Assembly: GCA_034003765.1 (NCBI GenBank)
Contig: JAVEXZ010000010.1
Coordinates: 1 to 64,000, forward strand
Origin: JAAZGD01 sp034003765
GTDB lineage: Bacteria > Bacillota > Clostridia > Peptostreptococcales > Anaerovoracaceae
DNA: 64,000 nt
Reading direction: 5' to 3'
Under the pieces are notes generated by a model that ran no database searches, was not told the DNA's origin, and saw nothing but the letters and a program-made list of their open reading frames with translations. The position numbers were made by a program, and so were the translations under genes. This document shows positions 26,113-34,722 of this stretch, one piece after another; position 1 is the stretch's first letter, and each line of letters opens with the position of its first letter.

Positions 26113-27561
26113 TTAGTCTTTGATTTTCGCTATTTTTTTTGCCAAATCTTTTTTATGATCCAAATTAGCAAACCTAGCTATCATTATCCTTTGAGCTTGG
26201 GGAGAACCTGCTCCATGCATGGATTCAGTTCTGTAACCAACTGCTCCAGTCCCTAGGGTTAAGTTTTCGATAAGCCTCATTATTCGCATTCTGTTTTCTG
26301 TGGTGAAACTATCTGCACCCTTTAGGTATTTTTCCACGTAATGACCTATTTCTGGGCTTTTTAGGTCTTTTTCAGAAGGTTGGGTCACCATTATCCCACC
26401 AGCAATATCTTCAGCTAATCTGGTCATTTCGTAGGGGAATCTGGTAACGTTTTGCTTACAAACATTAGCAAGTAACAAATCTATTAGGTATGCTCCAGAT
26501 GGTGTAGGGGTTCCCTCGTATGAACAGGCTAGGGCTGATGAATAAATTGTTTCATTGAGATGGGTCATTTCAATTAGCTTGTCCTTGATATGAGAAGCCT
26601 TAGGAACCCCATTGTAATCTGCGGCTAAGGCTGCAGCTCCAATCAATACGTCTCCTACTCCTGTTTTACATGCATAGCTAGGTCTATGATGTCCGCTAAA
26701 CCTTTCTACCAACATACCAACAAATTCTGTTTCTCCATTAAGGAAAATTCTATCATTAGGTACAAAGACATGGTCAAATACTACAAGAGCTTCATGTCCA
26801 CCGTATTCACTGTTCCCTACATCAATTTGAGAACCTTCCATTTTCCTTGTATCACAAGATTGCCGGCCATAAATAATAGTAATTCCTTTTGTGTCTGTAG
26901 GAACAGAAAAACAAAGTGCATAATCCTTGTCCTCAGGTTTCATAGCAATTGTAGGCATACACAAAACTTCATGGGAGTTGACAATCCCTGTTTGATGAGC
27001 TTTACAACCATTTACGATAATACCATCTTCTCTCCGTTCTACAACCCTTAAATACATGTCAGGGTCAATCTGATCATTAGGGGAAAGTCCTCGATCACCC
27101 TTAACATCTGTCATAGCCCCGTCTGTTACCAAGTCCTCCTTTTGAACATACTTCAAAAATTCTGTGAACCTATCTAGATAATCCGTGCCATGTTTCATAT
27201 CCACCTCATAGGCTGTACTGAAAACCGCATTATAGGCATCTTGTCCAACACAGCGCTGAAAACAACAAGCAGTCTTTTGCCCCAGCATCCTTTGTCTTTT
27301 TACTTTTTTAACCAGATCTCCAGTACTTTGAAAAACATGGTTGAAAAGATTGATAGTCTCTCCAGTAATATGAGATTTAACAGTCATCAGTTCCTCATAC
27401 ATAGGATCCAATGCCAAATCGTATGTTACAGCAACAGCATTCATAGATGGTATAATCATAGGATGATCTACTGGTGATTCTACTTTTTCTCCAAACATGT
27501 AAACATTTAAATTTAGTTTTCTTAAACTTTCAATATATTCCTCACCCGTTTTAATAGCCAT
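26113..27561 (-). CDS. abfD: 4-hydroxybutyryl-CoA dehydratase / vinylacetyl-CoA isomerase-like
   Basis: A 482-residue flavin and iron-sulfur enzyme of the HpaB/AbfD family. AbfD converts 4-hydroxybutyryl-CoA to crotonyl-CoA in clostridial fermentation of 4-aminobutyrate or succinate. The [4Fe-4S] ligands appear present: Cys 100 and 104 in ACCFQRCVGQDA, and His 291 and Cys 298 in SGHHRPSYACKTG, whose following Lys is also conserved. HGTDYLDRFTEFL and CKAHQTGIVNSHE are typical flavin-site stretches. Those ligands argue against a plain 4-hydroxyphenylacetate hydroxylase. It stands alone, divergent from the electron-transfer operon, without CoA-transferase or 4-hydroxybutyrate dehydrogenase nearby. 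Confidence 0.85.
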   Translation of the reverse strand: MAIKTGEEYIESLRKLNLNVYMFGEKVESPVDHPMIIPSMNAVAVTYDLALDPMYEELMTVKSHITGETINLFNHVFQSTGDLVKKVKRQRMLGQKTACCFQRCVGQDAYNAVFSTAYEVDMKHGTDYLDRFTEFLKYVQKEDLVTDGAMTDVKGDRGLSPNDQIDPDMYLRVVERREDGIIVNGCKAHQTGIVNSHEVLCMPTIAMKPEDKDYALCFSVPTDTKGITIIYGRQSCDTRKMEGSQIDVGNSEYGGHEALVVFDHVFVPNDRIFLNGETEFVGMLVERFSGHHRPSYACKTGVGDVLIGAAALAADYNGVPKASHIKDKLIEMTHLNETIYSSALACSYEGTPTPSGAYLIDLLLANVCKQNVTRFPYEMTRLAEDIAGGIMVTQPSEKDLKSPEIGHYVEKYLKGADSFTTENRMRIMRLIENLTLGTGAVGYRTESMHGAGSPQAQRIMIARFANLDHKKDLAKKIAKIKD

Positions 27562-27795
27562 GCTTTAGCCCCCTTGTTAATAACTTAAATAAAAAGTAAC
27601 AATTAAAGATGTATGTATACACAATTACCTCTTCTATAAATGTTTATACCCAAGAGATGGGGGAAATAATAAGATTATATTGATACATATTATTATATTT
27701 TCCATTGAAATACAAAGGTTTTCCGACATTTGCCATTAACACCCGGGGTTTTTTTGGATATTCCTTGTTTTTCAAATGCATTTTATCTATATGCC

Positions 27796-27801
27796 TTGAC
27801 A
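27796..27801 (+). promoter_or_regulatory. Candidate -35 element of the electron-transfer operon
   Basis: TTGACA is a perfect -35 hexamer 50 bases before the ndh2 ATG. The best-placed -10 (GAAAAT at 27819-27824, 17-base spacer) is weak, so the promoter may need an activator or the call may be wrong. Confidence 0.35.
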
Positions 27802-27851
27802 TAAAGTGATTACTTTGAGAAAATTACTATTATTTTACTAGGAGGTAAAGA

Positions 27852-29864
27852 ATGAAGAAAGATATTGTCATTGTTGGGGCTGGCTATGCTGGCATTCTTA
27901 CAGCAAAAAAGCTGGCCAAAAAATTCAAAAAAAACGATGATGTTACCATTACTATAATAGATAAAAACCCATACCATGTAATGCTAACAGAATTACATGA
28001 AGTTGGTGGACATCGAGTAGAGGAAGATGCTATTAGGGTTAACCTAAAAAAGATTTTCGCAGGACGAAAAGCCAATGTAATCTTAGATACAATAACCTCA
28101 TTTAATTTCGATCAAAAAGAAGTTCAAGGAAAATTAAAAAGCTATCCTTACGATTATTTGGTTATTTCGGCAGGATCTAAACCAACATTTTTTGGTGTAA
28201 AGGGAGCAGAGGAATATGCTAATACCTTATGGTTCTATGATGATGCCATAGCAATTCGCCATAAAATGGAAGACTTGTTTATCGAAGCAAGCAGAACGCC
28301 TGACGAAACAGATAGACGAAAAATGTTATCATTTTATGTTGTAGGAGCTGGTTTTACTGGTGTAGAAATGGCTGGAGAATTAGCAGAATACATACCTTTT
28401 GCCTGCAAGAATTTTGAAATTGATCCCGAAGAAGTGTCCATTTCTATTATTGACATATTAGATAGAACTATACCTAACCTACCTGCTGCCCTTTCAAACA
28501 AGGTGGAAAAACGTCTGCGAAAAATGGGTGTCAATATAATCCTAGAAACCAATGTAATTGCTATTGGTCCAGATTACATCGAAACCAAGTGTCATGATGT
28601 TGTTTGCCGTAATCCTGCTGGGATCGTTGTATGGGGAGCTGGAATTGAAAGTGCAGATATAACAGGTGAAGCTGCAAAGGCATTAGCCTCGGCAAAACGA
28701 GGTAGGCTTGAGACAGACCCTTACCTCCGTTCACTAGATGATGAAAGCATTTATGTTATTGGAGATAATCTACTTTACACTCCTGAAGGTGAAGACACCC
28801 CTGTTCCACAAGTAGTAGAAAACTGCGAACACAGCGCAGCAACTGCTGCCCATAACATACAAGTAGCTGTCAATGGACAAGGTGAAATGAAGAAGTATAA
28901 GCCTTCCTTCCATGGTTTTATGGTTTGCGTTGGTGGTAAGTATGGAGTAGCCAGAGTTGGATTTCCCAACTTTATGGTCAACCTCCCTTCTTTTCTTGCT
29001 ATGTTCGCCAAACATCTTATTAATATGATTTATTTCGTGCAAATTCTTGGCTGGAACAAAGTTTGGACTTATTTGAATCATGAATTCTTTACCATCCGTA
29101 ATAAAAGGAGCTTTGTAGGAGGACATCTTTCCAACCGAACCCCTAGTTTTATGTTAATGCCTATTCGTGTTTGGTTGGGAATGGTTTGGCTATATGAAGG
29201 AATTGTCAAAGTTATGGAAGAATGGCTGAATGTGCCAATGTTAAATGGATTTTTCGGGGGTGCTTCTGCCTGGTACGACAGCATTTTAGGGACTGAAGCA
29301 GCATGGCCTGATGGGGGGTCCTCTGCCACAGATTCCACTTCACAGGTATTGGATAATGCGGCAGATGCAGTTACCGCAGCAACAGGTGCAGTAACTGACA
29401 CTGCAAGTTCTGCAGGAACAGTTATTTTTAACTGGGATTTCCTAGGGCTATTCCAAACAATCTTTGTTAGTGGCAAAGAGCTAGCCGAATCCACCCTAGC
29501 AGACCTAGCATTTAAAATTGATGTTCCTCTAATGAACTGGTTTATTGATTCACAAGTTCTAACAAATGATGGGTTACAAGTATTCATGCAATCAGGAATT
29601 GTTGTTGCAGAAATAGTAATAGGATTAGCACTGATACTAGGCTTGTTTACTATGCCGGCTACTCTGATCTCACTTATTCTACAGTTTATGTTCGTATGTA
29701 CAACCGGGTTATACTTATCAACATTCTGGATGATTTTTGCTGGAATCGCAGTACTTATTAATGGTGGAAGAACCCTAGGTCTTGACTACTGGGTAATCCC
29801 CGCCTTAAAAGAACGATGGAAAAAACTTGGATTTGTAAGGAAACTATACATTTATCATGACTAA
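27852..29864 (+). CDS. ndh2: Type II NADH dehydrogenase with C-terminal membrane domain (Ndh2)
   Basis: 670 residues. The N-terminal 400 are a two-dinucleotide-binding flavoprotein: VIVGAGYAGILTAKKLA binds FAD, YVVGAGFTGVEMAGELAEY binds NADH, and YVIGDNLLYTPEG closes the FAD site. The C-terminal 240 residues are a DoxX-like membrane region (IRVWLGMVWLYEGIVKVMEEWL and two later hydrophobic pairs) interrupted by an Ala/Thr/Ser-rich stretch at about residues 490-535. NADH dehydrogenases with such an extra membrane domain feed the demethylmenaquinone pool in flavin-based extracellular electron transfer of Listeria. AGGAGG precedes the ATG. It overlaps the next gene by 8 bases. Confidence 0.87.
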   Translation: MKKDIVIVGAGYAGILTAKKLAKKFKKNDDVTITIIDKNPYHVMLTELHEVGGHRVEEDAIRVNLKKIFAGRKANVILDTITSFNFDQKEVQGKLKSYPYDYLVISAGSKPTFFGVKGAEEYANTLWFYDDAIAIRHKMEDLFIEASRTPDETDRRKMLSFYVVGAGFTGVEMAGELAEYIPFACKNFEIDPEEVSISIIDILDRTIPNLPAALSNKVEKRLRKMGVNIILETNVIAIGPDYIETKCHDVVCRNPAGIVVWGAGIESADITGEAAKALASAKRGRLETDPYLRSLDDESIYVIGDNLLYTPEGEDTPVPQVVENCEHSAATAAHNIQVAVNGQGEMKKYKPSFHGFMVCVGGKYGVARVGFPNFMVNLPSFLAMFAKHLINMIYFVQILGWNKVWTYLNHEFFTIRNKRSFVGGHLSNRTPSFMLMPIRVWLGMVWLYEGIVKVMEEWLNVPMLNGFFGGASAWYDSILGTEAAWPDGGSSATDSTSQVLDNAADAVTAATGAVTDTASSAGTVIFNWDFLGLFQTIFVSGKELAESTLADLAFKIDVPLMNWFIDSQVLTNDGLQVFMQSGIVVAEIVIGLALILGLFTMPATLISLILQFMFVCTTGLYLSTFWMIFAGIAVLINGGRTLGLDYWVIPALKERWKKLGFVRKLYIYHD

Positions 29865-30840
29865 TGAAAATACAACTACAAATACCGATATTAGAATTAG
29901 TATAGACTATGCTTTTGAACTCTTAAAGAAGAACGTGGACATGATATTGTCCACGTCTCCTTTGATTGTAAGAGAATATACACAATACCTAGCACGATCA
30001 ACGGGAAAGATGATAAGAGCTCAGTCTTTGTTAACGTGTGCCTTAGATAAGGATAACTTAGTTCATCCTGATAGCATTAGCTTTGGCTCTGCAATAGAAA
30101 TACTTCATTTGGCCACCTTGGTTCACGACGATGTGATTGATAATGCTGACCTAAGGAGAGGGAAACCTTCTCTGCAAAAAAAACATGGTAAGCGCACTGC
30201 TGTTATTTGTGGAGATTACCTTCTCTGTGTTGCCCTAAAAACTGCTGCTTCAGTTTCTGACAAAAACGATTATAAGAATCGCACTTTGCCAGACTATATG
30301 AGCAAGGTTTGTTTGGGGGAACTTGGGCAACATATTAACAATGGCAACTTCAACCTGACAGTTTATCGATATCTCAAGATCATTTCAGGCAAAACAGCCG
30401 CCCTTTTTGAAGCCGCCTTCCATAGTGGGTCAATAATAATGGATAAGGACGTATCACATGAAGTCCTTAGAGAGTACTCAAAATTAGGGCGATATTTGGG
30501 AATGATTTTTCAACTAACAGACGATTGCATGGATTTTGAAAGCACTGAGAATGTGGCCTTAAAACCTGTTCAATCAGACTTTGAGCAAAATGTAATTACC
30601 CTCCCTTTAATTCACGCTTTTTCAAAAAGAAGTGAGTTAAAGGAATCCGCCATCAAAGGAAACCTGACTCGTAAAGATATAAACCAGGTGGTAGAATCCA
30701 CAGGTGGTATTCTTTATACTAGGCTGATGGCTAAAAAATACTATGATAAATCTGTGAATATCATAAGAGCCCTTGATGCAACAGATGAAAAAAAGGCTCT
30801 ACTACAAGAGCTTTTAGAAAAGGCTTATAGGGTGTTTTAA
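29857..30840 (+). CDS. dmkB: Polyprenyl diphosphate synthase (quinone side chain)
   Basis: A 327-residue trans-prenyl synthase. VHDDVIDNADLRRGKPS is the first Asp-rich motif and LTDDCMDF the second, which bind the Mg-diphosphate of the allylic and isopentenyl substrates. The product chain length cannot be read from sequence alone. Sandwiched between ndh2 (8-base overlap) and a UbiA-type prenyltransferase (1-base gap), it should supply the tail of the quinone used by Ndh2, as DmkB does in the Listeria electron-transfer locus. The symbol is assigned from that context. Confidence 0.88.
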   Translation: MTNENTTTNTDIRISIDYAFELLKKNVDMILSTSPLIVREYTQYLARSTGKMIRAQSLLTCALDKDNLVHPDSISFGSAIEILHLATLVHDDVIDNADLRRGKPSLQKKHGKRTAVICGDYLLCVALKTAASVSDKNDYKNRTLPDYMSKVCLGELGQHINNGNFNLTVYRYLKIISGKTAALFEAAFHSGSIIMDKDVSHEVLREYSKLGRYLGMIFQLTDDCMDFESTENVALKPVQSDFEQNVITLPLIHAFSKRSELKESAIKGNLTRKDINQVVESTGGILYTRLMAKKYYDKSVNIIRALDATDEKKALLQELLEKAYRVF

Positions 30841-30841
30841 G

Positions 30842-31744
30842 ATGCTAGGAAGATTTCTCGATTATGTGGAGATTAAAACTAAAATAACAAGCATATTTGC
30901 TTTTGCCCTTAGCATCTCATACCTTTTTGCTTTAGGAGTTCACATAAATTCCAGATTAACTTGGATATTTTTCGCTGGTATGTTCTTGTTTGATCTAACC
31001 ACTACCAGCATTAACAACTATATTGACACAAAGACCAATAACCTTCCCCTACAATTCAAAAGAACTTCAGCCAAAGTCATTATTTTTATTCTTCTGGGAA
31101 CAAGTATTTTTTTTGGCCTATGGTTGGTTATTTTAACTGATCTTGTGGTATTAATAACGGGAGGATTATGCTTCTTGATTGGTATTTTTTATACCTACGG
31201 TCCTATACCTATTTCAAGACAGCCTTGGGGAGAAATTTTTTCTGGAATCTTATATGGATTCTTTATTCCCTTCTTAGTCCTCTACATAAATATGCCTCTT
31301 GGAACCTATCTATCTTTGACTTTGGGATGGGATGTAGTATATTTTCAAGCAAATGTGTTAGCTTTGGTCCATTTAGGTCTAATTTCTATAGCACCTGTTT
31401 GCACAACTGCAAATATTATGCTAGCTAATAATATTTGTGATTTAGAAAGAGATATTAGGGTAAAAAGATATACACTTCCATATTATTTGGGAAGTAAGTC
31501 TCTATACTTGTTTGCCAGCCTATATTATATTACCTATTTCGCTACTATAATAATGGCTGTAATGGGAATGATTTCACCCATAGCTCTTGTTTCACTAGTT
31601 ACACTGATACCAGTTCAAAAAAATATAAGTCGATTTTTGAAAGAGCAAACAAAAGAAACAACCTTTAACTTATCTATCAAAAATTATATTTGGATCATGA
31701 CTGGGAATATTCTGGGATTTGTCTTAACTGGACTTGTTACATAA
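30842..31744 (+). CDS. dmkA: UbiA-family prenyltransferase, MenA/DmkA-like
   Basis: A 300-residue membrane enzyme with about eight hydrophobic segments. The two prenyl-diphosphate/Mg motifs are present: NNYIDTKTNN near residue 60 (slightly divergent) and NNICDLERDIRVKR near residue 200. Enzymes of this group attach the prenyl tail to 1,4-dihydroxy-2-naphthoate, making demethylmenaquinone. The position after the polyprenyl synthase and before the FMN lipoprotein matches dmkA of flavin-based electron-transfer loci. No gene for naphthoate synthesis is in the window. Confidence 0.85.
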   Translation: MLGRFLDYVEIKTKITSIFAFALSISYLFALGVHINSRLTWIFFAGMFLFDLTTTSINNYIDTKTNNLPLQFKRTSAKVIIFILLGTSIFFGLWLVILTDLVVLITGGLCFLIGIFYTYGPIPISRQPWGEIFSGILYGFFIPFLVLYINMPLGTYLSLTLGWDVVYFQANVLALVHLGLISIAPVCTTANIMLANNICDLERDIRVKRYTLPYYLGSKSLYLFASLYYITYFATIIMAVMGMISPIALVSLVTLIPVQKNISRFLKEQTKETTFNLSIKNYIWIMTGNILGFVLTGLVT

Positions 31745-31835
31745 AGAGCTTAAAAAGAATTACTAACCCTATATTTAGCAGCGGTTTCGTTGATAAATAA
31801 TAATTTGTAGACGTATATTTAAATGGAGGAGTATT

Positions 31836-32864
31836 ATGAAGAAGAGATTAATATTAGTTTTAGTCCTATCCCTGGTTCTAATGGCCTTTGCAGGCTGTGG
31901 TGGCGGAGCAGAAGCCCCAGTAGATGAAGATATGGGTGGGGTTATGACAGGTCTAGCAGTTACCACATCTGCTGAGAGATCAGTTGCTGCTACTGCAGAT
32001 GAAGAAGGGGTTGCTGAGGCCTATTCCGAGGTTGTGGCTGTTACAGTAGACGCAGATGGAGTTATTGTAAACTGCATCATCGATGCTGCACAAACACAAA
32101 TTAAGTTTGATGCTACAGGAACTCTTACCTCACCTATGGATTCAGTTTTCTTAGGGAAATTGGAAAAAGGTGATGATTACGGAATGATCGTAGCCTCTGG
32201 CATCGGCAAAGAATGGTATGAGCAATCAGATGCCCTTTCATCCTATGTAATCGGAATGACAGCAGATGATGTAATGGCAATTGCCATTAATGAAGAAGGC
32301 TACCCAACAGATGCAGACCTAACAGCTTCTGTAACTATGGGTGTAGATGCTTATCTTACAGCTATTGTAAAGGCAATTGAAAATGCACAGGACTTAGGTG
32401 CTTCAGCTGACGACATGCTAGGTGTTGGCCTTATGACTACCATGGACAAGTCTGTAAATGCTACAGCAGCAGAAGCAGGAAATGCTCAGGCTTATTCCAT
32501 GTATGCAGCAGTAACCTTTAATGCAGATGGCGTTATTACCAGCTGTATCCTTGATGGATCCCAAACAAACGTTGGCTTTGATGCTACAGGAGCCTTTACA
32601 ACTGATTTAGCGGGCCCATTCATGACTAAAAATGAATTAGGCGCTGATTACGGTATGGTGGGTAACTCTGCTATTGGCAAAGAGTGGAACGAGCAAGCTG
32701 CTTTCTTTGCTGAATATGTAGTAGGTAAAACTGTAGAAGAAGTTAATGGAATTGCCCTAACTGATGATGGGTATCCTGCAGACGCAGATCTTTCTGCTGG
32801 AACCACTGTACATGTTGGACCTTTCATGGCTGTTATTGAAAAGGCCTACAATATGGCAAAATAG
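31836..32864 (+). CDS. pplA: Lipoprotein with two tandem FMN-binding domains (PplA-like)
   Basis: 342 residues. The signal segment RLILVLVLSLVLMAFAGC gives a lipid-anchored Cys 21. Two homologous repeats follow (about residues 36-187 and 196-340), sharing ADGVI...C.(I/L)D..QT...FDATG, GKEW.EQ and GYP.DADL. PplA is the extracellular flavoprotein of Listeria electron transfer, with FMN attached covalently to a Thr by ApbE. Here the expected attachment spots read DLTASVT (161-167) and DLSAGTT (319-325) instead of the usual SGAT type. A GGAGGAG site precedes the ATG. Strong expression is suggested by the hairpin after the gene. Confidence 0.8.
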   Translation: MKKRLILVLVLSLVLMAFAGCGGGAEAPVDEDMGGVMTGLAVTTSAERSVAATADEEGVAEAYSEVVAVTVDADGVIVNCIIDAAQTQIKFDATGTLTSPMDSVFLGKLEKGDDYGMIVASGIGKEWYEQSDALSSYVIGMTADDVMAIAINEEGYPTDADLTASVTMGVDAYLTAIVKAIENAQDLGASADDMLGVGLMTTMDKSVNATAAEAGNAQAYSMYAAVTFNADGVITSCILDGSQTNVGFDATGAFTTDLAGPFMTKNELGADYGMVGNSAIGKEWNEQAAFFAEYVVGKTVEEVNGIALTDDGYPADADLSAGTTVHVGPFMAVIEKAYNMAK

Positions 32865-32892
32865 TTCTACACAATATTTCGCACTAAAATTC

Positions 32893-32930
32893 AAGGGATG
32901 AGAGGATGCTATTATGCCCTCTCATCCCTT
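32893..32930 (+). terminator. Hairpin between the FMN lipoprotein and apbE
   Basis: Thirteen perfect pairs (arms AAGGGATGAGAGG and CCTCTCATCCCTT, 12-base loop) followed by TATAAAT. It probably ends or attenuates most transcripts after the lipoprotein gene, so apbE is read at a lower level; the U-tail is weak. Confidence 0.65.
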
Positions 32931-32953
32931 TATAAATGAAAGGTTTTTCAACT

Positions 32954-34012
32954 ATGATTAAATCAAGATTTATGCAGATTGTTATTTTTATTCTCGTCTT
33001 TTCTCTCCTGCCTCTTTTATCATCTTGCTCTTTTGAAACATCAAAACTAGAACGTCGGCAGGCTCAGTTCATAGATGTTTTTGATACTGCAAGTGTATTG
33101 ATACAATACACAGAAACCGAAGAAGAATTCAAAGAAACTGCTGAAATGATTCATGATGAACTAAAAACCTATCATCAACTCTATGACATTTATAATAATT
33201 ACCCAGGCTTAAATAATATTAAAACTATTAATGACCAGGCTGGAAAAAGTCCTGTATCAGTAGATCAACGGATTATAGACCTTTTGCTCTTCTCCAAAGA
33301 GGCATACTACAAAACTGAGGGCAAGGTAAATGTCGCCTTTGGTAGCGTATTAAAGCTGTGGCACGACTACCGTGAAATAGGAGAGACAGATCCTCTTCAA
33401 GCAAAGATACCTCCTATGGACCTATTGGAAGCTGCTAATAACCATTGTGATATTGAGGATATAGTAATTGATGAAGAATCTAACACCGTATTTCTAAAGG
33501 ATCCAGAAATGCGTTTAGATGTTGGTGCAATTGCAAAAGGATACTCTGTAGAGAGAATAGCTGAATATGCCAGAACCATCGGTTTTACTGACGGTCTTAT
33601 AAGCGTAGGTGGGAATATTAGAGTCCTTGGTTATAAAGGGGAAGATCAAGATCTTTGGAGCATTGGTATCCAAAACCCTGATAGAGAAAGTGAAGAAAAA
33701 GATTTGTTTGTTACCCATCTTACAGAGGAGTCTTTAGTAACAAGTGGAGACTACATTCGATACTACACAGTGAATGGCAAAAGGTACCACCATATAATTG
33801 ACCCAGAAACCCTCTTGCCTGCCAATTATTTTGCTTCAGTTACAATCATAACTCCTGATTCAGGTATGGGTGATGCCCTTTCTACAGCTCTTTTTAATGT
33901 GTCTTTCGAAGAAGGCATAGCATATGTTGAAGAACTTGATAACACTGAAGCGGTTTGGGTATATTCTGATGGGTCTATAAAATCAAGTTCTGGATTTGAA
34001 AACCTTCTCTAA
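32954..34012 (+). CDS. apbE: FAD:protein FMN transferase (ApbE/FmnB), lipoprotein
   Basis: Cleaves FAD and attaches FMN to a Thr of extracytoplasmic proteins, here presumably the upstream double-domain lipoprotein. About 352 residues. The signal ends in LLPLLSSCS, with a probable lipidated Cys. DVGAIAKGYSVERIAEYA and TSGDYIRYY...RYHHIIDPETLLPA are the FAD- and Mg-binding motifs, and DALSTALFNVSFEEG follows. The open frame starts at 32936, but the ATG at 32954 is preferred because GAAAGG lies about 10 bases upstream and none precedes the earlier ATG. Last gene of the electron-transfer locus. Confidence 0.92.
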   Translation: MIKSRFMQIVIFILVFSLLPLLSSCSFETSKLERRQAQFIDVFDTASVLIQYTETEEEFKETAEMIHDELKTYHQLYDIYNNYPGLNNIKTINDQAGKSPVSVDQRIIDLLLFSKEAYYKTEGKVNVAFGSVLKLWHDYREIGETDPLQAKIPPMDLLEAANNHCDIEDIVIDEESNTVFLKDPEMRLDVGAIAKGYSVERIAEYARTIGFTDGLISVGGNIRVLGYKGEDQDLWSIGIQNPDRESEEKDLFVTHLTEESLVTSGDYIRYYTVNGKRYHHIIDPETLLPANYFASVTIITPDSGMGDALSTALFNVSFEEGIAYVEELDNTEAVWVYSDGSIKSSSGFENLL

Positions 34013-34131
34013 AAAGCCTCAAACTACAAGTATTATTCCACTCTTAACTTGGTCTATTCCTTTGGCTCTTTGCTTGGTCTTTTAGCCTGAATTCTTAGTT
34101 TGGTCTCTTAACCTAATCTCTTAGCTTCACT

Positions 34132-34722
34132 CTAAAAAGCCTTGCTTCCATCAATGACTATATCTGCTACTTCCTTTATGGAAAGCTCTCGAAAGTAAAA
34201 GTTCTCAAGGGGAATCCATTCATCTAAAAATCGAAGAGCTATATCCTCCCCATTTCTCAAGAAGATTCTTTTAATTTGAATTTCAGGCTCAATGGTAATA
34301 AATACTTTGAGATCATAGGCATCCCTTAGATATGGATGTAAACTATAGGAGCCTTCAACTATGGATAAAGGCTTTGGTTCATGAACTTCCCTTCTCTCCA
34401 TAGCATTACTTTTGCAGTTATACTTAAAATAAGAAAAACTCTCATTACTCATAACCCCTAAGATTATTTCATGATAAAACCTTTCATAATCAACATTTCC
34501 ACCAGGCTCTTTTAGCCTCTCCTGGCTTCTTAGCTCAGGAGTTAAAAAATAGTCATCAAGGTGGAATATATTTGCTTCATATTTTTCCCCTAGCATTTTA
34601 GCCAAAGAGCTTTTACCTGAACCGCAAGGCCCATCAATAGCAATGATTTGTCTTTGATTTTTTTTCATCATTTGGTCAATTGTTTGACACAAAATAATAA
34701 AATCATTTTGGGATCTAATCAT
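34132..34722 (-). CDS. Uridine kinase-like P-loop kinase
   Basis: A 196-residue P-loop protein: IIAIDGPCGSGKSSLAKMLGEKY at about residues 22-44 is the Walker A motif, NIFHLDDYFLTPELRSQERLKEPGGNVDYERF resembles the substrate lid of uridine/pantothenate kinases, and LSIVEGSYSLHPYLRDAYDLKVFI is the equivalent of the uridine kinase active-site strand. The substrate is unknown. Its start overlaps by 8 bases the stop of an ECF substrate-binding component gene, which suggests that it phosphorylates the imported compound. Confidence 0.8.
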   Translation of the reverse strand: MIRSQNDFIILCQTIDQMMKKNQRQIIAIDGPCGSGKSSLAKMLGEKYEANIFHLDDYFLTPELRSQERLKEPGGNVDYERFYHEIILGVMSNESFSYFKYNCKSNAMERREVHEPKPLSIVEGSYSLHPYLRDAYDLKVFITIEPEIQIKRIFLRNGEDIALRFLDEWIPLENFYFRELSIKEVADIVIDGSKAF

